Positions 58,152 through 64,000 of a stretch of 64,000 bases of DNA are shown here, piece after piece (position 1 is the first letter of the stretch; every line of letters starts with the position of its first letter). The DNA comes from Pseudomonas putida W15Oct28. Its GTDB lineage: Bacteria > Pseudomonadota > Gammaproteobacteria > Pseudomonadales > Pseudomonadaceae. Both the position numbers and the translations under genes were made by a program. The notes below the pieces were generated by a model, which searched no databases, was not told the origin of the DNA, and worked only from the letters and a program-made list of their open reading frames with translations. The stretch covers positions 1 to 64,000 of the forward strand of contig NZ_JENB01000009.1 in NCBI RefSeq assembly GCF_000708715.2. The letters run 5' to 3'.

Positions 58152-60052
58152 ACCATGACCTCAGCCAGGTTGCCTTTGGTCTCCAGCCAGCTCTTGCGGT
58201 CACCGGCGCGCTTCTTGGCCAGCAGCTTGTCCATCAGCTCGCAGGTGGCCTCAACGTCGTCCAGGGTCAGCTGCACCAGGCGCCGGGTGTTCGGGTCCAT
58301 GGTGGTTTCACGCAGTTGCGGCGGGTTCATCTCACCCAGGCCCTTGAAGCGGGTAACCTGCGGTTTGCCGCGTTTCTTCTCGGCCACCAGGCGGTCGAGG
58401 ATGCCGTCACGCTCGGCTTCGTCGAGGGCGTAGTAGATTTCCTTGCCCAGGTCGATGCGGTACAGCGGCGGCATGGCCACGTACACATGCCCGGCCTCGA
58501 CCAGCGCCCGGAAGTGCTGGACGAACAGTGCGCACAGCAGCGTGGCGATGTGCAGGCCGTCGGAGTCGGCGTCGGCGAGGATGCAGACTTTGCCGTAGCG
58601 CAGTTGCGCCAGGTCTGTGGCACCCGGGTCGACGCCGATGGCCACGGCGATATTGTGCACTTCCTGGCTGGCCAGGACTTCGCCACCGTCCACTTCCCAG
58701 GTGTTGAGGATCTTGCCGCGCAGCGGCAGGATCGCCTGGAACTCCTTGTCCCGTGCCTGCTTGGCCGAGCCACCTGCCGAGTCACCCTCGACCAGGAACA
58801 GTTCGGCACGCATCGGGTCCTGGCCGGCGCAATCGGCCAGCTTGCCAGGCAGTGCCGGGCCCTGGGTGATGCGCTTGCGCTCGACCTTCTTGCTGGCTTT
58901 CAGGCGGCGCCCGGCGTTGCTGATGGCCAGCTCTGCCAGTTGCATGCCCAGCTCGGGGTGGGCGTTGAGCCATAGGCTGAAGGCGTCCTTGACCACCCCG
59001 GAGACGAACGCAGCCGCCTCGCGCGAGGACAGGCGCTCTTTGGTCTGCCCGGAGAACTGCGGCTCCTGCATTTTCATCGACAGTACGAAAGAAATGCGCT
59101 CCCAGATGTCCTCTGGCGCCAGCTTCACGCCACGCGGCAGCAGACTGCGGAACTCGCAGAACTCACGCATGGCATCCAGCAGGCCCTGACGCAGGCCGTT
59201 GACATGGGTACCGCCCTGCGCAGTGGGGATCAGGTTGACGTAGCTTTCCTGGACGCTGTCGCCACCTTCTGGCAACCACAGCAACGCCCAGTCCGCAGCT
59301 TCCTTGTTGCCCGCCAGGCTGCCGCAGAACGGCTCGTCAGGCAGGCGCTGGAACTCGCTGACCGCATCGACCAGGTAAGAACGCAGGCCGTCTTCATAGT
59401 GCCACTCCACCTTCTCGCCAGTGGCCTTGTCCTCGAAGCTGACCAGCAGGCCCGGGCACAGCACGGCCTTGGCCTTGAGCACATGCTTGAGGCGGCTGAT
59501 GGAGAACTTGGGCGAGTCGAAGTACTTGGGGTCGGGGCTGAAGTAGACACTGGTGCCGGTGTTGCGCTTGCCGACCGAGCCGACCACTTCCAGCTCGCTG
59601 GCCTTGAAGCCATCGGCGAACGTCATCTGGTATTCGTTGCCGTCACGCTTGACGCGCACGCGCACCTGGGTCGACAGGGCGTTGACCACCGAGATACCCA
59701 CCCCGTGCAAACCGCCGGAGAACTGGTAGTTCTTGTTGGAGAACTTGCCGCCGGCGTGCAGCTTGGTAAGGATCAGCTCGACCCCGGACACGCCTTCTTC
59801 AGGGTGGATGTCCACCGGCATGCCGCGGCCATCGTCGCTGACCTCCAGCGAATGGTCGGCATGCAGGATGACCTGCACCGAACGGGCGTGGCCCGCCAGG
59901 GCTTCGTCGACACTGTTGTCGATGACTTCCTGGGCAAGGTGGTTGGGGCGGCTGGTATCGGTGTACATGCCCGGCCGCTTGCGGACCGGGTCAAGGCCCG
60001 AGAGGACTTCGATGGCGTCTGCGTTATAGGCGCTAGCGCTGGGATTGGCCAT
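58148..60052 (-). CDS. parE: DNA topoisomerase IV subunit B
   Basis: This 634-residue ATPase subunit of topoisomerase IV has a GHKL ATPase (VIDNSVDEALAGHARSVQVILHADHSLEVSDDGRGMPVDIHPEEGVSGVELILTKLHAGGKF, GGLHGVGISVVNALS). The transducer and TOPRIM domain follow, with FLVEGDSAGGSAKQARDKEFQAILPLRGKILN and ADADSDGLHIATL. The length suits ParE rather than GyrB (about 800). It heads a four-gene run parE-phytase-like-protease-parC in which every junction overlaps or is within ten bases. Confidence 0.97.
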   Translation of the reverse strand: MANPSASAYNADAIEVLSGLDPVRKRPGMYTDTSRPNHLAQEVIDNSVDEALAGHARSVQVILHADHSLEVSDDGRGMPVDIHPEEGVSGVELILTKLHAGGKFSNKNYQFSGGLHGVGISVVNALSTQVRVRVKRDGNEYQMTFADGFKASELEVVGSVGKRNTGTSVYFSPDPKYFDSPKFSISRLKHVLKAKAVLCPGLLVSFEDKATGEKVEWHYEDGLRSYLVDAVSEFQRLPDEPFCGSLAGNKEAADWALLWLPEGGDSVQESYVNLIPTAQGGTHVNGLRQGLLDAMREFCEFRSLLPRGVKLAPEDIWERISFVLSMKMQEPQFSGQTKERLSSREAAAFVSGVVKDAFSLWLNAHPELGMQLAELAISNAGRRLKASKKVERKRITQGPALPGKLADCAGQDPMRAELFLVEGDSAGGSAKQARDKEFQAILPLRGKILNTWEVDGGEVLASQEVHNIAVAIGVDPGATDLAQLRYGKVCILADADSDGLHIATLLCALFVQHFRALVEAGHVYVAMPPLYRIDLGKEIYYALDEAERDGILDRLVAEKKRGKPQVTRFKGLGEMNPPQLRETTMDPNTRRLVQLTLDDVEATCELMDKLLAKKRAGDRKSWLETKGNLAEVMV

Positions 60053-60088
60053 AGGGTCTCGTCGTCAGTCTGGTGAGTGCAAAAAAAG

Positions 60089-60697
60089 TCAAAATACAGA
60101 AAAATCGAGCGCCGCATACTGCCCGCGAGCAATGCCGGCAAAGGCCAGCAGGGCCGGCAGGCGCTCGGCGAAGCCCTGGAAACTGTGGTCGCCACCGGCC
60201 TGGATACGCAGGGCACATGCACGGTAATAGCGCTCGGCGTGGCGATAGTCCAGGGTTTCATCGGCGGTCTGCAGCCACACTTGATAGCGGCTGGCATCTA
60301 CCGGGGCCGGCACTTCCAGCTCGGCCAGGGCCTGTACGTGATCATGGGTCAGTTCCCAGGTTTCACCGCTGTAGTGATTGCGCTGAGTGCCCAGGTACCC
60401 GTCGAAATGCTTGTGCGGCGTTACCGCAGGGTTCACCAACAGGGCCTTGAGGCCATGGCGCTCGGCCAGATGGGTGGCATAGTAGCCGCCGAGCGAACTG
60501 CCCACCAGCAGCGGCGCGCCGAGCTCGGCGATGGCCGCTTCCAGCTGGGCAATGGCCTGCCGCGGGTGGTGATGCAAGGCGGGCACGCGTAGCTGGGCCG
60601 ACAGGCCCAGTTGCTGCATCACGGCTTCGAGCTGGCGCGCCTTGGTCGAAAGCGGCGAGCTGTTGAAGCCATGGATATAGAGGATGGAACCCGACAT
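60089..60697 (-). CDS. yqiA: YqiA/YcfP family alpha/beta-fold esterase
   Basis: This 202-residue cytosolic alpha/beta hydrolase opens ILYIHGFNSSPLSTKARQLE (oxyanion region), has the nucleophile elbow VGSSLGGYYATHLAE and a C-terminal catalytic His in GGDHSFQGF. The family hydrolyses short acyl esters in vitro; its physiological substrate is unknown. It lies 36 bases upstream of parE and downstream of cpdA, as in E. coli (nudF-yqiB-cpdA-yqiA-parE), so the operon order is conserved. Confidence 0.93.
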   Translation of the reverse strand: MSGSILYIHGFNSSPLSTKARQLEAVMQQLGLSAQLRVPALHHHPRQAIAQLEAAIAELGAPLLVGSSLGGYYATHLAERHGLKALLVNPAVTPHKHFDGYLGTQRNHYSGETWELTHDHVQALAELEVPAPVDASRYQVWLQTADETLDYRHAERYYRACALRIQAGGDHSFQGFAERLPALLAFAGIARGQYAALDFSVF

Positions 60698-60836
60698 GCT
60701 GCCCCCGAAATCTGTGGCTTCGCGCCTGATGATGCGGGCGCAGGGACGCGCAGTGTAGCGCGTTCGCCGGGTTTTGACGCATTACAACGGGTTTCGCAAT
60801 AATTTCTTCAAAATGCCAGTACCAGCCCCTGCGCAA

Positions 60837-60929
60837 TCCCTGTGGGAGCGGGCGTGCCCGCGAAGCAGGCGACGCGTTGGATGGCACGGGCTTCGCCCGT
60901 GTTCGCGGGCACGCCCGCTCCCACAGGGA
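60837..60929. repeat. Composite REP pair with central hairpin between cpdA and yqiA
   Basis: Perfect 28-base arms (60837-60864, 60902-60929) flank a stem cacgggc/gcccgtg at 60885-60901. It lies within a co-directional run, directly after cpdA, and probably uncouples yqiA-parE from cpdA. The rest of 60698-60836 shows no gene and presumably holds the yqiA-parE promoter. Confidence 0.92.
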
Positions 60930-60949
60930 TGGAGCAGGCCCGAATACCT

Positions 60950-61747
60950 CTAATAACCTGGGCTATCGAAGTCGAGCTTTACATCGAAATCCAGCGCCCG
61001 CTCCACTCCGGTTTCCAGCCGCCCGTCGGCATGCAGGCGCAACCAGCGGTACCCGGGCTGCTCTTCGCTCACCTTGAAGTCCTCGCTGCGTGGCGCGAAC
61101 TGAATGCAGGTCGAAGGCGTAGCCAGCAGACGCCGGCCATCGCGCAGCTCATCCCATTCCTGATGCACATGCCCCCACAGCAACGCCCGCACCTGTGGAT
61201 AAGCCTCGACGATAGCGAACAGGGCCTGGGCATTGCGCAAGCCGATCGGCGCGATCCAGGCGCAGCCGATGTCCACCGGCTGATGGTGGAAACACACCAG
61301 GCAATGCCGCTCGCCCGCCTCGTTCAAGGCGTTTTCCAGCACTGCCAGCTGGTCACTCTCCAGCAGACCGTGTGTCGCGCCATGCACCGCGGTGTTGAGC
61401 ATGACAATCCGCCACGCCCCAATGTCCGTCACCGCCTGCACCAGCTCCGGGGCCACTTCGGCCATGACCCGGGCCTCGTCATGGTTGCCCGGCAACCAGC
61501 GGGTGGGCACGGCAAACGGCGCGGTCAGCTCACGGAACGCTTCATAAGAGGCAACGCTCGCGTCCTGGGACAGATCACCCGTGCACAACAGCAAGTCGAC
61601 AAGCGGTTGCTCTCGTCGCACCTGGGCTACCACATGGCGCAGGCTGTCACGGGTATTGAGGCCCAGCATGCTGCCGGCGGGGTCGGCGAAAAGATGGGCG
61701 TCGGTCAGTTGTACAACATGTACAGGGCGCGTCTGATCTGGATGCAT
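60950..61747 (-). CDS. cpdA: 3',5'-cyclic-AMP phosphodiesterase CpdA
   Basis: This cytosolic calcineurin-like metallophosphoesterase of about 265 residues hydrolyses cAMP. The five metal motifs are present in order: LTDAHLFAD, GDLSQD, GNHDE, FHHQPVDIG and GHVHQEW. The ATG at 61747 follows the DUF1249 stop by one base; an in-frame GTG at 61777 would overlap that gene. In pseudomonads CpdA sets cAMP levels for Vfr/Crp. Confidence 0.95.
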   Translation of the reverse strand: MHPDQTRPVHVVQLTDAHLFADPAGSMLGLNTRDSLRHVVAQVRREQPLVDLLLCTGDLSQDASVASYEAFRELTAPFAVPTRWLPGNHDEARVMAEVAPELVQAVTDIGAWRIVMLNTAVHGATHGLLESDQLAVLENALNEAGERHCLVCFHHQPVDIGCAWIAPIGLRNAQALFAIVEAYPQVRALLWGHVHQEWDELRDGRRLLATPSTCIQFAPRSEDFKVSEEQPGYRWLRLHADGRLETGVERALDFDVKLDFDSPGY

Positions 61748-61748
61748 G

Positions 61749-62201
61749 TCAACGAACGCTTGCCAGTTCGTGGCCACAGGCCAGGCAGTGGCTCAGCCAT
61801 TCACCGAGGAACAGGTTGAGCTGGGCCTTTTCGTCCGGCTGGTGCATGGCCTCGTTCGGATACGGGTAGATACTGCGCAGGCGCCGGGTGTGTTCGGCGC
61901 TGACCACTTCGGCCATGCGTGCATCGTGGTACACCTGCACTTCCAGGTGCGGCACCGGCAGCCACGGCAGGCTGTGTTCCTGGCGCACGTGCAGGGTGGT
62001 GGTGTACGGGCAGGCCAGCACCACGTCCAGCACCAGCACGCCGAGCATCTGGTCGCCCTGGGTCATGCCGATGCGGCGCGAGCTCTGGGTGGTGCGCATG
62101 TCGGGCAACAGGCGCATCAGCCGGGCGTAGTTAGCCTCGCAGGCAGCCTGCAGCCCGACCAGGTCGACTCGATAGCGCTCGCGCAGCAGGTTCACTTCCA
62201 C
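61749..62201 (-). CDS. DUF1249 (YqiB) family protein
   Basis: This 150-residue soluble protein has the YqiB pattern: YRVDLVGLQAACEANYARLMRLLPDM, LEVQVYHDARMAEV, then YPYPNEAMHQPDEKAQLNLFLGEWLSHCL. No catalytic motif is evident and the function is unknown. It overlaps the nudF 3' end by ten bases and abuts cpdA, matching the enteric nudF-yqiB-cpdA order. Confidence 0.9.
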   Translation of the reverse strand: MEVNLLRERYRVDLVGLQAACEANYARLMRLLPDMRTTQSSRRIGMTQGDQMLGVLVLDVVLACPYTTTLHVRQEHSLPWLPVPHLEVQVYHDARMAEVVSAEHTRRLRSIYPYPNEAMHQPDEKAQLNLFLGEWLSHCLACGHELASVR

Positions 62202-62809
62202 ATACCTCGTACTTCATCACGGTTCAGCGCCAGCCATTGCAAGCCGATGATAGTCGCCGCGTTGCAGATGCGCCCGTCGCGCACGGCCTGCAAGGCATCC
62301 TCGAACGACCACACGCGCACGCGGATGTCTTCGCCCTCTTCTTCCAGGCCATGCAAGCCCCCGGCGCCCTCGCTGGTGCAACGGCCCAGGAACAGGTGAA
62401 CGTATTCGTCACTGCCGCCCGGCGACGGGAAGTACCGGGTCATCGGCCACAGGGCGCTGAACGTCAGGCCGGCTTCTTCCTCGGCTTCGCGGTGGGCGAC
62501 TTCCTCGGGTTGCTCATCCTTGTCGATCAGCCCGGCAACCATCTCGATCAACCAGGGGTTGGCGACCTTGTCCAGTGCGCCGACGCGGAACTGCTCGATC
62601 AGCACCACTTCATCACGCAACGGGTCGTAAGGCAGTACACACACCGCATCGTGGCGCACAAACAGTTCGCGGCTGATCTCGCGGCCCATGCCACCGGCAA
62701 ACAGCTCGTGGCGCAGGTGCACCTTGTCGAGCTTGTAGAAGCCCTGGAAGCAGTTGGCCCGCTTGACGATCTCGACCGCCTTGGGCACCGAATTCAACGT
62801 GTCTGACAT
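62192..62809 (-). CDS. nudF: ADP-ribose pyrophosphatase NudF
   Basis: This 205-residue Nudix hydrolase splits ADP-ribose to AMP and ribose 5-phosphate. The Nudix box is G-L-I-D-K-D-E-Q-P-E-E-V-A-H-R-E-A-E-E-E-A-G, followed by the family's substrate loop SPGGSDEYVHLFLGRC. The ATG has GAGG upstream. It is the first gene of the nudF-DUF1249-cpdA run. Confidence 0.96.
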   Translation of the reverse strand: MSDTLNSVPKAVEIVKRANCFQGFYKLDKVHLRHELFAGGMGREISRELFVRHDAVCVLPYDPLRDEVVLIEQFRVGALDKVANPWLIEMVAGLIDKDEQPEEVAHREAEEEAGLTFSALWPMTRYFPSPGGSDEYVHLFLGRCTSEGAGGLHGLEEEGEDIRVRVWSFEDALQAVRDGRICNAATIIGLQWLALNRDEVRGMWK

Positions 62810-62994
62810 GGAAATCCTCGTTACCTCAATTACCGCATCGCGCCATCCTACTCTGCACGCTTTCCCGTTTCATCCCTTTCTGGCAACCGTTCGCACACTC
62901 GGGACAGCGCGTCTTCACTCTGTTAGCTTAGTGGCGAACTGAAGGCCGCGCAGACGGTCAAAGGCCGACTTTTCCCTGTTCTGCAAGGATCATC

Positions 62995-63741
62995 ATGACA
63001 CTTGTCAAACTGACTTCCGTGGCCGTGCTGGCACTCGCTCTGGGCGCCTGCCAGAGCCTGTTCACGCCCAACTACCGGGCCCCGCTCGAGGTCAAGCGCG
63101 ACGCCTGGGAGCATGTCAAACCTGGCTGCAGCGAAAGCGACTGCCCGCTGGTGAACATCGACATGGTCCACTTCCCGGCCCTGCCCGCGCTCGACGGCAT
63201 CGTCGAAAAACGCCTGCTGCAACTGACCGAAGACAATCAGCATGGCACCGCGCCAAGCACCTTGCAGGCCTACGAACAGCAATACCTGGCCAGTGCCGAC
63301 AAACGTAACAGCAGTTACCTGCAAGCCAAGGTACGCGAGCAGCATGACGGGCTGGTGATCATCGAGTTGTCCAGTTATCTGGACAGCGGTGGCGCCCATG
63401 GCATGCCTGGGCGCGGCTTCATCAACTATTCGCGCAAGCTGGACAAGGTGCTGACCCTGCAGGACATGCTGGTGCCAGGCCAGGAGGACACCTTCTGGAA
63501 AACCGTCGAGGAGTCGCACCGCGCCTGGCTGATGAGCGTGGGCATGGACAAGGACGCCGAGTTCGTCAAAACCTGGCCCTTCAAGAAGTCGCCGCACATC
63601 GCCCTGACGTACGGCGCAGTCGTGGTCAAGTACGAGGTCTATGCCATCGCGCCCTATTCCATGGGCCACGTGGAACTGAAGATCCCCTACCCGCGCCTGA
63701 ATGGCGTACTCAAGCCTGAACTGTTTCCCGGCCGCGGCTAA
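62995..63741 (+). CDS. RsiV-like (DUF3298) lipoprotein
   Basis: This lipoprotein of about 248 residues has signal peptide LTSVAVLALALG and lipobox LGAC, giving a mature N-terminal Cys. The mature domain (VNIDMVHFPALPALDGIVEKRLLQL; YLDSGGAHGMPGRGFINYSRKLDKVLTLQDML; FKKSPHIALTYGAVVVKYEVYAIAPYSMG) is of the DUF3298/RsiV type. The same fold is seen in B. subtilis anti-sigma factor RsiV and the lysozyme-binding heel domain. No sigma-factor gene is adjacent and there is no membrane helix, so an anti-sigma role is unlikely. It runs 32 bases into the convergent NCS1 gene. Confidence 0.82.
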   Translation: MTLVKLTSVAVLALALGACQSLFTPNYRAPLEVKRDAWEHVKPGCSESDCPLVNIDMVHFPALPALDGIVEKRLLQLTEDNQHGTAPSTLQAYEQQYLASADKRNSSYLQAKVREQHDGLVIIELSSYLDSGGAHGMPGRGFINYSRKLDKVLTLQDMLVPGQEDTFWKTVEESHRAWLMSVGMDKDAEFVKTWPFKKSPHIALTYGAVVVKYEVYAIAPYSMGHVELKIPYPRLNGVLKPELFPGRG

Positions 63742-64000
63742 GGCTCAGTAACCCATGCAGCACACCTGCCAGCAGCAATGCTGGCAGGGTAGCCCCCAGC
63801 TCCGGTGCCTGCGCGGCAATCAGGTGATAGACCGCCACCCCTGCAAACCAGGCCACCAGCGCCTGCCAGTGCAAGCCGCCGACCTGTGCCGGCAAGCGGC
63901 GACGACGAATCACGTAGTGGTCCATCAACACCACGCCAAACAGCGGCGCGAACACCGAACCGATCAGCAGCAGGAAGTTTTCGTACTGGGCCAGTGGCGC
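63710..64000 (-). CDS. NCS1 family permease, 3' end (partial at window edge)
   Basis: The minus frame is open from the window edge and encodes the last 96 residues of an NCS1 nucleobase/thiamine-precursor transporter. QYENFLLLIGSVFAPLFGVVLMDHYVIRRR is the typical end of the transport core, followed by HWQALVAWFAGVAVYHLIAAQAPELGATLPALLLAGVLHGLL with two more membrane segments. The substrate (cytosine, or hydroxymethylpyrimidine as in CytX) cannot be decided from this part. Its 3' end overlaps the convergent RsiV-like gene. Confidence 0.88.
   Translation of the reverse strand, partial: APLAQYENFLLLIGSVFAPLFGVVLMDHYVIRRRRLPAQVGGLHWQALVAWFAGVAVYHLIAAQAPELGATLPALLLAGVLHGLLSLSRGRETVQA

Noticed and set aside
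62810..62994. A possible TPP riboswitch or other structured leader near nudF and the RsiV-like gene, expected because thiC is often near nudF in this group.
   Set aside because: No TPP core sequences or long conserved stems are visible in this spacer, and thiC itself is not in the window.

Overview
The window reads as a chromosomal segment of a Pseudomonas putida-group bacterium. The support is GC-rich coding with strong C/G third-position bias, a gene order I recognise from P. putida (liv/bra operon, pncB-nadE, azurin, ygiQ-dnaB-rplI-rpsR-rpsF, rnr, the mutL-miaA-hfq-hflXKC-hisZ-purA cluster, orn/rsgA, motAB, rhdA-psd, serB, parC/parE, cpdA-nudF), and many inverted REP pairs with the P. putida-type core (gtgggagcgggc...gcccgcgaa). 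It is mostly conserved core genome. I see no prophage, insertion sequence, integrase, CRISPR array or defence island.

Layout. 1-2033: tail of an unidentified gene, an AGE-family epimerase/isomerase and a short-chain dehydrogenase. 2034-2626: a gene-free stretch with a cluster of DnaA-box-like sequences. 2627-7721: a five-gene branched-chain amino-acid ABC transporter operon behind a near-perfect sigma-54 promoter. 8246-10282: pncB-nadE (NAD salvage). 10397-11783: azurin and a LOG-family phosphoribohydrolase. 11906-21508: minus-strand ygiQ, dnaB, rplI, a DUF2232 membrane protein, rpsR, rpsF, rlmB and rnr. 21781-22042: two identical tRNA-Leu(CAG) genes with their own promoter and terminator. 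22183-26012: a methyltransferase and a ferric-iron binding protein/permease pair without an ATPase. 26107-28715: a DUF2867 protein and a chemoreceptor.

28913-41201 is one long minus-strand block: nnrD, tsaE, amiB, mutL, miaA, hfq, hflX, hflK, hflC, hisZ, purA. It combines wall hydrolysis, mismatch repair, tRNA modification, RNA chaperoning, membrane protease control and nucleotide/histidine synthesis, with many overlapping start/stop codons. 41267-44895: queG, a YadS/TRIC-like membrane protein, orn and rsgA. 45033-46922: motB and motA behind a FliA (sigma-28) promoter. 47053-50315: an HDOD protein, rhdA and psd. 50474-53280: serB divergent from an AhpA/YtjB-type membrane protein. 53499-60052: a PqiC-like lipoprotein and the topoisomerase IV genes parE and parC, with two small exported-protein genes between them. 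60089-62809: yqiA, cpdA, DUF1249 and nudF. 62995-64000: an RsiV-like lipoprotein converging on a truncated NCS1 permease.

The main non-coding theme is REP elements. Thirteen inverted pairs were found, and every convergent gene junction with intergenic room (8 of 8) carries one, which points to a role as 3'-end or transcription boundaries. The signals most worth following up are the DnaA-box cluster downstream of livF, the sigma-54/NtrC-like control region of the liv operon, the composite REP structures, and the conserved-looking insertion of a phytase-like and a retropepsin-like exported protein between parE and parC. No clearly new multi-gene system is visible.
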